DNA of 48,068 nt. It comes from JAFDWI01 sp964544305 (GTDB lineage Bacteria > Actinomycetota > Acidimicrobiia > Acidimicrobiales > Iamiaceae). Under the pieces are notes generated by a model. The model had not been told where the DNA came from, searched no databases, and saw only the letters and a program-made list of their open reading frames with translations. Position 1 is the stretch's first letter. Every line of letters begins with the position of its first letter. The stretch is from contig CAZJAZ010000017.1 in the NCBI GenBank assembly GCA_964544305.1, positions 1 to 48,068 of the forward strand. Direction: 5' to 3'. Both the position numbers and the translations under genes were made by a program. This document shows positions 7,829-16,661 of this stretch, piece after piece.

Positions 7829-8305
7829 ATGATTGAAGTACGAAGCGTCACCGAGGTGGATAGCAACTTGGTTGCCGCGTTCGAGCGACTCACACCGCAA
7901 TTATCGTCGTCGGCCCCGCCTCCGACTTCAGGTGAACTCGCAGCAATCGTCAACTCGGATGCGACCGTGCTCTTGATTGCGCTCGACACCGAACAAACCG
8001 GGCCAGATGCGATTGTCGGATCAATGACGCTGGCGGTCTTTCGTATCCCAACCGGGGTGCGTGCATGGATCGAAGACGTGGTCGTTGATACTGCCGCCCG
8101 CGGGCAAGGTGTGGGCGAAGCACTGAACCGTAAAGCCCTCGCGATCGCGGGCGACAGGGGAGCACGCACAGTTGATCTCACGTCACGTCCATCGCGAGAG
8201 GCCGCGAACCGTCTCTATCAGCGGATTGGTTTTGTGAAGCGAGAAACGAACGTGTACCGCTATGACTCGGAAGCGATAGAGGTCGCCGAACCGCCCGACC
8301 TGTGA
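7829..8305 (+). CDS. GNAT-family N-acetyltransferase
   Basis: A 158-residue single-domain acyltransferase. The acetyl-CoA-binding motif A is visible as IEDVVVDTAARGQGVGEAL (about 90-108), with the R/Q-x-x-G-x-G/A pattern as RGQGVGE. The C-terminal LYQRIGFVKR is typical of motif B. The acceptor substrate cannot be deduced. An AAGGAG ribosome binding site lies 12 bases before ATG. Its stop directly abuts the stop of the convergent sugar dehydrogenase gene with no spacer. Confidence 0.82.
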   Translation: MIEVRSVTEVDSNLVAAFERLTPQLSSSAPPPTSGELAAIVNSDATVLLIALDTEQTGPDAIVGSMTLAVFRIPTGVRAWIEDVVVDTAARGQGVGEALNRKALAIAGDRGARTVDLTSRPSREAANRLYQRIGFVKRETNVYRYDSEAIEVAEPPDL

Positions 8306-9658
8306 TCAAGCAGGGTCTATGCGCTGAATCTTTCCGGACATGTCCAACGTGTACAACTCGCCGTCTGCGTCAGTTGCAAAACTGATCACTTGGTTGGCGC
8401 GTTGCGCCCCAGCGAGCGGACGCACATCGGTTACCGCACCGATCCCGTCTGTCGGCGTTGTTGCACGCAACACGTCGATACCACTGTGGCAGAGATCAGC
8501 AAACACATACGCACCACGCAACGCTGGAATCTTTTTCCCGTGATACACAAAACCGCCGGTCACGGCGCAGTAGCCATCGTCATGAGACATTTCATAGACC
8601 GGAGGAACTGTGGGGCCACCGATGCGATCTTTGGCGAACACGGTCGTCGCCTCGTAGCCGCTCCAGCCAAGATTTGCTCCGGCAGCAACCGGACCACCAG
8701 GCAGACGGTCGATCTCTTCGAGCGAGTTCTGGCCGACATCGCCGATCCACAGATCGTTGGTTTTCGCATCAAGCGAGAATCGCCACGGATTGCGAAGTCC
8801 AGATAGGTAAATCTCCGGTGCACCGCCTTTCCCGTTCGCAAACGGATTGTCTGCAGGAATGCCATAGGGTTTGTTTTCAGCTGGGTGCGCGGGATCGATG
8901 CGAAGAATCTTTCCTTGGAGCAGGCCCATGTTTTGGCCGTGCGATTCGGGGTCGTCTTCGGGCCCGCCGTCACCGAAACTGACATACAGCAGGCCGCTGG
9001 CGTCGACGGCCAAGTCGCCGCCTTTGTGAATATTGAGTCCTTTTTGGTCGATGCGCAACAGGTTCGTGCGTTTACCAATACGAGGGTCTTGCGCTGATCC
9101 AGTGATTGGAGCAGAGTCGACGCGGCTGTCGCCATTGGCAAGCGTGTAACTCATGTACAGCGTGGCACCTGAGGGATCGAATGCGAGGCCGAGTAATCCG
9201 TTTTCTCCATCGATTGACGTGAGCTTGGAGATGTCGATCAGCGGCCCCGATTGGATCGTGAACGCACCGGTCGCCGCGTTCTTGATTGCCAGACGGACTT
9301 TGCCTGTGCGTTCAGCAAGAAAGAACTGCCCATTGTGGCGAGGTCGGGCTACCAGAGCCATCGGTGCCGCCGCTTTTGCAACCGTCGTGAGCTTCACACG
9401 TGCCTGGCGCAGCGAACCGTCGCGCTTGGGGTGTTGCACAGATGGAAATGCTCCGTTTGCCAAGGTGTTGGGGACGACAAGCTTCGAGGCGGCCGCGCCA
9501 GGCGCTGATAAAGCCGGTCGATCAATCGTTGAACCCGATGAATTGTTGGATGGCGACTGTGTGTCGGTCGACGATGATCCAGAGGAACACGCGCCAAGCA
9601 GTGGCGCGGTAAGAGCGAGGAGACAGGCAAATCGTGTGATCAAGACGCGATGTGTCAT
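8306..9658 (-). CDS. PQQ-dependent sugar dehydrogenase-type lipoprotein
   Basis: A 450-residue exported lipoprotein: an N-terminal signal with lipobox LLGAC (Cys24), a Ser/Thr-rich linker, then a six-bladed beta-propeller of the glucose/sorbosone dehydrogenase family (GSDH). Family segments include GENGLLGLAFDPSG, PENKPYGIPADNPFANG, PEIYLSGLRNPWRFS, WIGDVGQNSLEEID and GGFVYHG. In soluble glucose dehydrogenase the segment after GLLG.AF carries the catalytic-base His. Here it is Asp, a variation I believe occurs in other bacterial homologues, so sugar oxidation is not assured. It overlaps the upstream tesB stop by 4 bases (ATGA) and is presumably co-transcribed. Confidence 0.82.
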   Translation of the reverse strand: MTHRVLITRFACLLALTAPLLGACSSGSSSTDTQSPSNNSSGSTIDRPALSAPGAAASKLVVPNTLANGAFPSVQHPKRDGSLRQARVKLTTVAKAAAPMALVARPRHNGQFFLAERTGKVRLAIKNAATGAFTIQSGPLIDISKLTSIDGENGLLGLAFDPSGATLYMSYTLANGDSRVDSAPITGSAQDPRIGKRTNLLRIDQKGLNIHKGGDLAVDASGLLYVSFGDGGPEDDPESHGQNMGLLQGKILRIDPAHPAENKPYGIPADNPFANGKGGAPEIYLSGLRNPWRFSLDAKTNDLWIGDVGQNSLEEIDRLPGGPVAAGANLGWSGYEATTVFAKDRIGGPTVPPVYEMSHDDGYCAVTGGFVYHGKKIPALRGAYVFADLCHSGIDVLRATTPTDGIGAVTDVRPLAGAQRANQVISFATDADGELYTLDMSGKIQRIDPA

Positions 9659-10509
9659 GGATCCAACTTTCTGATCAGGCCTTCTTGCACAACCGAAACG
9701 ACGAGCTGGCCAGATTGGGTGTAGATCAAGCCCCGCGCCAGACCGCGTCCATCAGATGCACTTGGGGTGTCTTGGTGGTACAACAGCCACTCGTCAGCCC
9801 GAAACGGTCGATGAAACCACATGGCGTGATCAATGCTGGCCATCATGAGTTGCGTCTCATCAAACTCGCCGCCGTGGGGCAAGAGCGTCGTGTCAAGCAA
9901 TGTCATGTCGCTGGCATACGTGAGCACACACGTGTGGAGGACTGGGTCGTCTGGAAGCGTGCCGTCTGCTCGTAACCAGACGCGTTGATACGGTGCGAGT
10001 CGGGTCTTGCGGTCTGGCGGTGACCAATCAACGTGACGGGAATCGATCGGGCGAGGTCGGGTATACCAGGCGCCGAGTTCTTTCGCATATGGTGCCCAGC
10101 GAGTCGCAAAATCGGGAAGGTCTTCTGGCGGAGTGACGTCGGCCATCGGAAATTGATGATCGAGTCCATCTTCAGGCAGATGAAATGAAACCGACATGTT
10201 GAAGATCGCTCGGCCGTGTTGAATGGCCACAACACGTCGAGTTGTAAACGAACGGCCTTCACGAATGCGGTCAACCTCGTAGAGGATGGGAATGGTCGGG
10301 TCGCCGGGGCGCAGAAAATATGCGTGAAGTGAATGCACTCGATGATCCGCGTCTACGGTGCGTGCCGCGGCGATGAGTGCTTGGCCCGCGACTTGACCGC
10401 CGAAAACTCGCTGCACGGTCTCATCAGGTGAGGTGCCGCGAAACACGTTTGTTTCGATGGTCTCAAGGTCAAGGAGGGCAATGAGTCGGTCAACGGCCTC
10501 TTGCGACAT
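9655..10509 (-). CDS. tesB: Acyl-CoA thioesterase II
   Basis: A 284-residue double-hotdog thioesterase that hydrolyses acyl-CoA to free fatty acid and CoA. TesB features: VFGGQVAGQALIAAARTV near residue 40, HSLHAYFLRPGD, IREGRSFTTRRVVAIQHG and, in the second hotdog, SIDHAMWFHRPFRADEW ending LVVSVVQEGLIR. The length matches E. coli TesB (286). The frame extends 54 codons further, over the divergent beta-glucosidase start, and ATG 10509 gives the standard N-terminus. It is followed with a 4-base overlap by the GSDH lipoprotein. Confidence 0.9.
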   Translation of the reverse strand: MSQEAVDRLIALLDLETIETNVFRGTSPDETVQRVFGGQVAGQALIAAARTVDADHRVHSLHAYFLRPGDPTIPILYEVDRIREGRSFTTRRVVAIQHGRAIFNMSVSFHLPEDGLDHQFPMADVTPPEDLPDFATRWAPYAKELGAWYTRPRPIDSRHVDWSPPDRKTRLAPYQRVWLRADGTLPDDPVLHTCVLTYASDMTLLDTTLLPHGGEFDETQLMMASIDHAMWFHRPFRADEWLLYHQDTPSASDGRGLARGLIYTQSGQLVVSVVQEGLIRKLDP

Positions 10510-10622
10510 CCGCCAATCTTCCCACAGATCCCCGTCGCCGGTGATCGAACCACGTGGAATGAACGACAAGTTCCGGTGTTTCCACGGCGTGTTGTGAACG
10601 AGCCGGTAGGATCTGACACTCA

Positions 10623-11819
10623 ATGACCGAGCAACTTGTCTTTCCCGACGGTTTCGTTTGGGGCACGGCAACCGCCGCGCACCAAATCGAAGGCGGCAAC
10701 ATCAACAACGACTGGTGGGTGTGGGAGCACACCGAAGGCTCCGGGTGCCAAGAATCAAGCGGCGACGCGTGTGATTCATGGAACCGATGGGCCGACGACG
10801 TCGCTGCTGTGGCGAATATGGGTTTGGGTGCGTACCGGTTTTCGTTGGAGTGGAGTCGCATCGAACCGGCGCCTGGTGAATTCTCGGAAGTCGCGCTTGC
10901 CCGGTACCGATCAATTTGTGAGGCGCTCCGAGCCAACGGGATTACCCCAATGGTCACCTACCACCACTTCACCACCCCAAACTGGGTGGTGGCACAAGGT
11001 GGTTGGGAGAACCCCGCAACGGTTGAGCTGTTCGCCAGGTACTGCCGCGTCGCCACGGAGAGTCTGGGCGACGTGATCGGCGTGGCGTGCACGATCAATG
11101 AGCCGTCCATGGTTGCAACCATGGGGTACTTGGCCGGAGTCTTTCCCCCAGGTCGCCAAGACATTCCGGCACGACGCATGGTCAACGAAAATCTGGTGGC
11201 GGCACACCGGCGTGCGGTGGAGGTCATCCGTGCCGGGGCACCTGGTTTGCCCGTGGGTATCACGCTGGCAATGTCTGATTATGTGGCCCTCCCCGGTGGC
11301 GAAGCGAAACTTGAGCGCATTCGGGCAGGTATGGAAGACGTATTCCTCGAAGCGGTGCAGGGTGATGATTTTCTCGGTGTTCAGAGCTATTCACGCACGC
11401 GCATCGATGCCGACGGGCAGCGCTTCGACGGTGAAGACGGCGTGCCCATGTTGGTGATGGGTTATGAGTTCTGGCCACAAGCCATTGAGTCGACATTGCG
11501 TCGGGCGTGGGAAGTCACTGGTGGAACGGTTCCTTTGTGGGTGACCGAAAACGGAATTGGAACCGATGACGACCCACAGCGTATTGCGTACGTGTACCAG
11601 GCTTTACAAGGCGTGCATCGTGCAATCAGTGACGGCATAACAGTTCGTGGCTATACCTACTGGTCGTTGCTTGACAACTTCGAATGGGCATTCGGCTACA
11701 CCCCACGCTTTGGCCTCATTGAAGTCGACCGTTCAACATTTGAACGCCGACCGAAAACCTCAGCGCGCTGGTTTGGTGACGTCGCCCAGTCGAATCAGCT
11801 CGTCGCACCGCCAACATGA
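10623..11819 (+). CDS. GH1 beta-glucosidase, compact form
   Basis: A 398-residue glycoside hydrolase family 1 (beta/alpha)8 barrel. The acid/base Glu160 is in CTINEPS and the nucleophile Glu309 in WVTENG. The N-terminal FVWGTATAAHQIEGG, YRFSLEWSRIEP and the C-terminal YWSLLDNFEWAFGY glycone-site segment are all present. It removes terminal beta-linked glucose or a related sugar. It is shorter than most family members (440-480), with reduced loops between the catalytic residues. No signal peptide is seen, so it is cytoplasmic. TAGGAT at 10607-10612 lies 10 bases before ATG, giving an almost leaderless message. It is divergent from tesB. Confidence 0.92.
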   Translation: MTEQLVFPDGFVWGTATAAHQIEGGNINNDWWVWEHTEGSGCQESSGDACDSWNRWADDVAAVANMGLGAYRFSLEWSRIEPAPGEFSEVALARYRSICEALRANGITPMVTYHHFTTPNWVVAQGGWENPATVELFARYCRVATESLGDVIGVACTINEPSMVATMGYLAGVFPPGRQDIPARRMVNENLVAAHRRAVEVIRAGAPGLPVGITLAMSDYVALPGGEAKLERIRAGMEDVFLEAVQGDDFLGVQSYSRTRIDADGQRFDGEDGVPMLVMGYEFWPQAIESTLRRAWEVTGGTVPLWVTENGIGTDDDPQRIAYVYQALQGVHRAISDGITVRGYTYWSLLDNFEWAFGYTPRFGLIEVDRSTFERRPKTSARWFGDVAQSNQLVAPPT

Positions 11820-11886
11820 AATCGGTGCCGTTCCCTGCGCTGGCACCGAACCGCGACATCGGCTCACGCTCGGATAACCTTCTCCC

Positions 11887-12399
11887 GTGGCAATGAGTCC
11901 CAAAGGCGTCCTCGAATTCGCACGGTCAGACGCGGGACGTAAATGGATCAAATATTCAGCCGTGTCGGTTATTGGCATGACCGTGAGTCAGATTTGCATC
12001 ATCATCTTGACTCGAGGCTTTGGCGTCGCCGATGTGCTCACAAACTTTATTGCCGTGGCGATCTCATCAATTCCAGCCTATTTGTTGAATCGCGCGTGGG
12101 TCTGGGGCAAACGCGGCAAGAACCACCTGGTCAAGGAAGTTATTCCTTTTTGGGCGTTTTCGTTTGCAGGCCTTGTGTTTTCATCACTCCTTGTGGCCTG
12201 GATTGGCCCTGATCTCAGACCTGGTGAAACGGCAACGGTCACCGATACGTTGCGTGTCATGGTTGGCAACGTGGGCGGTTTCGGAATTTTGTGGATTGCC
12301 AAGTTCTTTGTGCTTGACAAGTTGCTTTTTGGTAACCACCAGCATTTGCCGGACTATGAAATGTCTGACGAAGACGATGAGGTTGTCGAGCCCGCGTAA
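11887..12399 (+). CDS. GtrA-family membrane protein (copy 1)
   Basis: A 170-residue protein with four predicted membrane helices (about 23-44, 50-68, 88-108, 128-150). GtrA-like proteins are thought to help move polyprenyl-phosphate-linked sugars across the membrane for glycan or teichoic/arabinan modification. The mid-loop RAWVWGKRGK is nearly identical to that in the second GtrA gene at 13978. An acidic tail (MSDEDDEVVE) follows the last helix. TAACCT at 11875-11880 lies 6 bases before GTG, a leaderless arrangement. Its last 46 bases overlap the end of the opposite-strand GT-C-like gene. Confidence 0.82.
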   Translation: MAMSPKGVLEFARSDAGRKWIKYSAVSVIGMTVSQICIIILTRGFGVADVLTNFIAVAISSIPAYLLNRAWVWGKRGKNHLVKEVIPFWAFSFAGLVFSSLLVAWIGPDLRPGETATVTDTLRVMVGNVGGFGILWIAKFFVLDKLLFGNHQHLPDYEMSDEDDEVVEPA

Positions 12400-13859
12400 C
12401 GGCCCGAAAGAGTTCGGAGAACTCCGTCAAGTGCGCTCGCCGCCAGGATCACAATGACGAACTCAACGGGGGCCCGGTAGCGTGACATTCCAAAGGTCAT
12501 TGCGACAACCGTGATCGTGATGAGAATCGGTGCAAAAAGCGGGTAGAGCGGAACCCTTCGGCGGCGCCAAACAGCCGCTCCCAGAAGGCTCAAGGCACAC
12601 AACACCCAGAACGCGCGCTGCGCCCACATGACAATCGTGCGAGTGCCGCGTGCTTGATAGGTCTCAATGGCGATTTGTTGGTGTGGATTCCAAAGCCCAA
12701 CTGTTCGTGCTTCTCTTGCCACAACGACTTTGGGAAGTTGTCGAAGGTTTGCATGAATGTAATCAAAGGCCGCATGACGAGCGGCAAGGTCGTCAATGGA
12801 TTCGTCGCGACGGGCGCCAAGCGGGGGAGTGGGATTTGGATAGTCGAACTTGGGCAAGGTCCCATGTTTGACCATAAAGGCCCGACCGAAGGCGAGTCGT
12901 TTGAGATAGGCGCCGCTTTGTGCATGCGTAAGTGGCGGGGCACTCGATCCTTGTATCGTTCCGTTGTCACTTGTCTGACAGGTCAGCGAAAGTGACCCAA
13001 TATCCTTTCCATAGAACGTGGTGTCACACGCCCCAATCCGAATCGTGCCTCCGAGAACTGTTGATGTATAGACAGGGTGGGAAAAACGGGGCTTGTTATA
13101 CGTTCCCCAAGCAACGAGAAGCGTGCAAGGTAGGACAATGGATACCCCCAATTGAGCCAGGCGTTTCTGCATTGTGCAATCTGTCCGAGCAATGACGACT
13201 GGCGCAATTGCCAAAGGAAACAACAGGAGGATTTCAGGTCGCGCCGACGCGGCGAGCGAAGCCCCAATTGTTGCGAATGCGAGGGTCAGCCAACTTGGCT
13301 TCTGCCAATAGCGGTAGATGCCGTGGAACGCGATGAGAAGTCCGAACGATACGAAACCTTCTGACATGAGAAGGACATCGTTGATCCAAATGTTCGGGTA
13401 AAGCGCCGCAATGACAGCAGCGATAATCGCGGCTCGTCTTGACACAAGCGATCGAACCAAGAGGGCAACGAGCATGATGTTGCACAGCCCCAAGATCGCC
13501 ATTGCGTAGCGCAAATGAAGAGGCGAAGTAATTCCCGCCTTGTAGAGGCCAGCGATGAAAATAATGAAGCCAGGTGCATGCGCGGCCTGCGGCACGAGGT
13601 AGCCGTATTGCAAACTCGTGAAATCAATAATGCCCTGGCCTCTGGCAAGCCCGACTGCAGGCCAGTAGTAGTAGTAGAACTGATCGCCCCCAATGAAAGG
13701 GCTCGTCAAATAGCGTTGGATGTACGAATAGCGAACAGCGAATCCAGCGACAATGACAATGAACAGTGAAATCGGAAACCACAAGCGAGCGACGCGGCCA
13801 GCGTGGTTGCCGGATTGCTGATTGTGGAGTTCAGCTTCAAATGCGAGTGGTTGAGTCAT
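12354..13859 (-). CDS. Polytopic GT-C-like glycosyltransferase candidate
   Basis: A 501-residue membrane protein with about ten predicted helices. The first periplasmic loop carries GGDQFYYYYWPAVGLARG, a D-x-x-Y-type loop resembling ArnT/PMT (GT39/GT83) enzymes that take sugars from polyprenyl phosphates. Middle helices (IAALYPNIWIND, SEGFVSFGLLIAFHG) also fit that fold. The C-terminal loop is soluble and Ser-rich. Placement between two GtrA genes suggests one polyprenyl-sugar transfer system, although it is on the opposite strand. Base composition is lower in GC than its neighbours. A TAGAAT -10 lies 23 bases upstream of ATG on the minus strand. Confidence 0.62.
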   Translation of the reverse strand: MTQPLAFEAELHNQQSGNHAGRVARLWFPISLFIVIVAGFAVRYSYIQRYLTSPFIGGDQFYYYYWPAVGLARGQGIIDFTSLQYGYLVPQAAHAPGFIIFIAGLYKAGITSPLHLRYAMAILGLCNIMLVALLVRSLVSRRAAIIAAVIAALYPNIWINDVLLMSEGFVSFGLLIAFHGIYRYWQKPSWLTLAFATIGASLAASARPEILLLFPLAIAPVVIARTDCTMQKRLAQLGVSIVLPCTLLVAWGTYNKPRFSHPVYTSTVLGGTIRIGACDTTFYGKDIGSLSLTCQTSDNGTIQGSSAPPLTHAQSGAYLKRLAFGRAFMVKHGTLPKFDYPNPTPPLGARRDESIDDLAARHAAFDYIHANLRQLPKVVVAREARTVGLWNPHQQIAIETYQARGTRTIVMWAQRAFWVLCALSLLGAAVWRRRRVPLYPLFAPILITITVVAMTFGMSRYRAPVEFVIVILAASALDGVLRTLSGRYAGSTTSSSSSDIS

Positions 13860-13977
13860 GATTCGCCATGAGGCATGCCCATTCTAGGATTTTAGACAAG
13901 GGCAAAATGTGAGCATTTGAACCGGCCCCATTCGTGAGTGAGAATCATATGACTCGGGCCAAGTACGCTTACAGCCG

Positions 13978-14529
13978 ATGTCACCGATTGCACGCGCGAG
14001 CGAGTTTGCGCGCGCCCACCTGGGTAAGCGATTCCTTCTTTATGCTACGGTGTCAGGTGTTGCCACACTCATCACCCAAGTAACTCTTGCGGTCCTCCAT
14101 GGCCTTGTCGGATGGCGTGCTTCGCTCTCAAACATCGCTGCCGTCGGTCTTGCAACTCCGGTGAGTTACTACATGAACCGAGCGTGGGTGTGGGGAAAGC
14201 GTGGGAAGAGTCATCTTGGCAAAGAGGTTGCACCCTTCTGGGCCTTTTCAATTGCGGGATTGTTTTTGTCAACGTTTCTTGTAGGAATGGTCGCCCTTTG
14301 GCAGAACGTTCCACTGGGACATCGCCCAAACCCATGGCAACAACTCCAAATCAATCTCGCCAATGCGGTTGGTTTTGGGATCCTTTGGTTGGCACAGTTC
14401 TTTGTGCTTGACAAGATCTCATTCAAATCGCACGGACATCAAACCGATCGCCGTAAAGACGAACTTGGTGCGACTGGGCCAGGGGAGACGTTTGCGGAGC
14501 AAGACATGAGAACAGTCGAGACTCGATGA
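13978..14529 (+). CDS. GtrA-family membrane protein (copy 2)
   Basis: A 183-residue paralogue of the gene at 11887. It keeps four predicted membrane helices, RAWVWGKRGKSHLGKE, PFWAFSIAGL and NAVGFGILWLAQFFVLDK; the matching parts of copy 1 differ by a few residues. Its C-terminal tail is longer and hydrophilic (about 150-183). Likely role: translocation of a polyprenyl-phosphate sugar. TACGCT at 13964-13969 lies 8 bases before ATG. Its stop overlaps the following methyltransferase start by 4 bases (ATGA), implying coupled translation. Confidence 0.82.
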   Translation: MSPIARASEFARAHLGKRFLLYATVSGVATLITQVTLAVLHGLVGWRASLSNIAAVGLATPVSYYMNRAWVWGKRGKSHLGKEVAPFWAFSIAGLFLSTFLVGMVALWQNVPLGHRPNPWQQLQINLANAVGFGILWLAQFFVLDKISFKSHGHQTDRRKDELGATGPGETFAEQDMRTVETR

Positions 14530-15197
14530 GGGCGAGGATGTCGTCGTCGCTACGTGACAAGGCAGTCGCGGCGCGTGGGTTCATGCCTGCCAATGAAGGT
14601 GACGCTCTTTTCGAAGCGGCGATTGAAGCGGGAGACGCCGTACCCGGTGCGCCGTTCCTTGAAATTGGCACGTACTGCGGAAAATCATCGATTTGGCTTG
14701 GGGCAGCCGCTCTGCACCACGGCACGGTGTTGTTTACTGTTGATCACCATCGAGGTTCGGAAGAGAATCAACCCGGCTGGGAGCACCACGAAGCAGATCT
14801 CGTTGACCCGACAGTTGGGCGCATGGACACACTCGGAGTATTTCGCTACACAATTGCGCAGGCTGAACTTGAGGAATCGGTGATCGCGATCGTTGGTGAC
14901 TCTCCAGTGGTTGCAACACATTGGAACACGCCGCTCGCGCTGGTGTTTATTGACGGAGGTCACGGAAGCGAGCCGGCCCACAAGGATTACGAGAACTGGA
15001 CGCCACAAGTAGCACCAGGAGGCATGCTCTGCATTCACGACGTGTTCCCCGACCCGGCCGATGGGGGACGACCGCCGTTTGAGATCTACTGTCGGGCTCT
15101 CGAATCAGGGCTGTTCACCGACGTGCAAGCAGCCGGATCACTCCGCGTGCTGCAACGAGTGACTGAACGCGCCGAAGAGCAGTTGCAAAATTATTGA
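14526..15197 (+). CDS. Class I SAM-dependent methyltransferase
   Basis: A 223-residue methyltransferase of the Methyltransf_24 type. Motif I is PFLEIGTYCGKSSIWLG (about 43-59). The acidic TVDHHRGSEE follows. VFIDGGHGSEPAHKDYENW, reminiscent of macrocin-type sugar O-methyltransferases, lies near residue 142. Coupling to GtrA copy 2 makes a sugar or lipid-linked glycan a reasonable acceptor (inference). No signal or membrane segment is present. Confidence 0.75.
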   Translation: MRARMSSSLRDKAVAARGFMPANEGDALFEAAIEAGDAVPGAPFLEIGTYCGKSSIWLGAAALHHGTVLFTVDHHRGSEENQPGWEHHEADLVDPTVGRMDTLGVFRYTIAQAELEESVIAIVGDSPVVATHWNTPLALVFIDGGHGSEPAHKDYENWTPQVAPGGMLCIHDVFPDPADGGRPPFEIYCRALESGLFTDVQAAGSLRVLQRVTERAEEQLQNY

Positions 15198-15199
15198 TT

Positions 15200-15421
15200 T
15201 CACACGTCGCGCAAGAGCGAGTGGATATCGGCCAACGTGGACGAATCCGGACCTTCTGCAGCGCCTTCCGCTTCACGAGCACGAGCAAGGAGTTCATCGG
15301 TGCCGCGGGTGCTCACCAATTGGTCTCGACCATTTTTTTCGCTCGCTTGATTCAAACGTGCCGATAAACCCGTACGGGTGCTTTGATTGCCCATTCGTGG
15401 AGTTCGACGTGGCGTGGCCAT
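15200..15421 (-). CDS. Small hypothetical protein, 73 residues
   Basis: A short, charged protein rich in Arg at the N-terminus (MATPRRTPRMGNQ) and helical towards the end (DELLARAREAEGA; ADIHSLLRDV). I do not recognise the family. Reality is supported by TAAGGT at 15428-15433 (minus), 6 bases before ATG, the same leaderless arrangement as larger genes nearby. The first ten bases of that promoter (TAAGGTGGCG) are identical to the one before the sulfatase at 29265. Its stop lies 2 bases beyond the convergent methyltransferase stop. Confidence 0.5.
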   Translation of the reverse strand: MATPRRTPRMGNQSTRTGLSARLNQASEKNGRDQLVSTRGTDELLARAREAEGAAEGPDSSTLADIHSLLRDV

Positions 15422-15532
15422 AGCGCCACCTTAGCGCATGTGTCCATGACACAGTCGGATTCGCGCTTTTCGGCAGGTTTTGTGTGCTACTTAAGTGGTT
15501 CGTGACAAACAACCAGCCGACTGGCTAGTCGG

Positions 15533-16660
15533 TCAGTCGCGTTCGATTGCCTCGTCGGCGATCCGTTCAAGGTCCACAATGGGTAGTACCGAATCTGGAT
15601 CAGCAAAGAGCAGCGATGCTTGCGTCGGGGCGGCTAACGCATCAGCAGCCAACACAACCGCGGCCGCCGTGTAGGTGGACTGTTCACCAGCCGGGAAATG
15701 CGTCTCATCCGGATACACCGTGCCAGTCCAGTACCTTCCCCCGTCACAGCGGTACTGCTGGGCCCACGAAAACAATGCGCGAGCCCGATTGGTCTGCCCC
15801 ATTTGGGCCAAAGCAATTGCACATTCGCACGTCTCGGCGACGGTCACCCACGGCCGATCCGATACGCAACGGATACCGCGTCCGTCCATGACAAACGTTT
15901 CCCAACGGTCATCGATGCGTTGAATAGCAGCGTCACCGGTCATCACACCCGTCAAAACGGGGTAATACCAGTCCATGGCCCAGCGATGTTTTGGAGCAAA
16001 CGCTTGGGGTTGATGATTGATGACATGCGCGAGTCGGCTCGCGGACAACTCCCAATCGGGACGTTCGTGGCCGAGAAGTTCGGCGAGGGCAATTGCGCAG
16101 CGCAATGAATGATGAATGCTCGATGACCCGGTGAGCAGGGCAAACGACCACGGTGTCCCGTCCGCATGGCGTGCCCAAAGAATCTCGCCGCGCGGAGTCT
16201 GAAGATCCAACACGAAATCAATCGCGCGTTCGACGACCGGCCACATTGACTCAGCCCACGACCGTTCTTCGAACAGTAACCAGTGATGCCATACCCCGGC
16301 CGCGATGTACGCGCAGACGTTCGCGTCGAGTTTGTCTTGTTCGACGCCGTCTTCGGTGTAGTACTGGTGCCAGGCACCGTCGTCACGCTGCAAACCTGCA
16401 AGCCACGCATACGCCGACTCGGCTTCAGCGCGAAAGCCTGAAATTGCGAGGGCCATTGCGGCCTCGACGTGGTTCCAGGGGTCACAATGCCCCCCGGGCA
16501 CCCAGGGAATCATTCCTGATTCAAGTTGCCAATCTGCGATCGCCGCACTCGTGGCCGCAACTTGAATGTCGGTGATTATTCCGTCCAATGCAGGAACCGG
16601 CGGGACCTTTGGTTCATCTGCGAGGTCTTGAGGCCACGCGTTGTCGTTCTGAGCTGGCAT
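15533..16660 (-). CDS. Alpha/alpha-toroid protein (prenyltransferase/glycosidase-like fold)
   Basis: A 375-residue cytoplasmic protein built from repeated helical hairpins with Trp/His/Asp-rich turns: WVPGGHCDPWNHVEAAMAL, GLQRDDGAWHQYY, VLDLQTPRGEILWARH, RWAMDWYYPVLTG. This pattern indicates an (alpha/alpha)6 barrel as in terpene cyclases, prenyltransferase beta subunits or six-hairpin glycosidases. I cannot assign catalysis; the DDGAW and DMDWYY-like motifs do not match one family cleanly. ATG at 16660 lies one base after the stop of the preceding methyltransferase, so GT4, methyltransferase and this protein form a tight three-gene set. Likely glycolipid or glycan metabolism. Confidence 0.6.
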   Translation of the reverse strand: MPAQNDNAWPQDLADEPKVPPVPALDGIITDIQVAATSAAIADWQLESGMIPWVPGGHCDPWNHVEAAMALAISGFRAEAESAYAWLAGLQRDDGAWHQYYTEDGVEQDKLDANVCAYIAAGVWHHWLLFEERSWAESMWPVVERAIDFVLDLQTPRGEILWARHADGTPWSFALLTGSSSIHHSLRCAIALAELLGHERPDWELSASRLAHVINHQPQAFAPKHRWAMDWYYPVLTGVMTGDAAIQRIDDRWETFVMDGRGIRCVSDRPWVTVAETCECAIALAQMGQTNRARALFSWAQQYRCDGGRYWTGTVYPDETHFPAGEQSTYTAAAVVLAADALAAPTQASLLFADPDSVLPIVDLERIADEAIERD

Positions 16661-16661
16661 G

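Noticed and set aside
15533..16660. Confident label as a prenyltransferase or terpene cyclase
   Set aside because: The toroid repeat pattern is shared by several enzyme classes and no diagnostic catalytic motif is clear.
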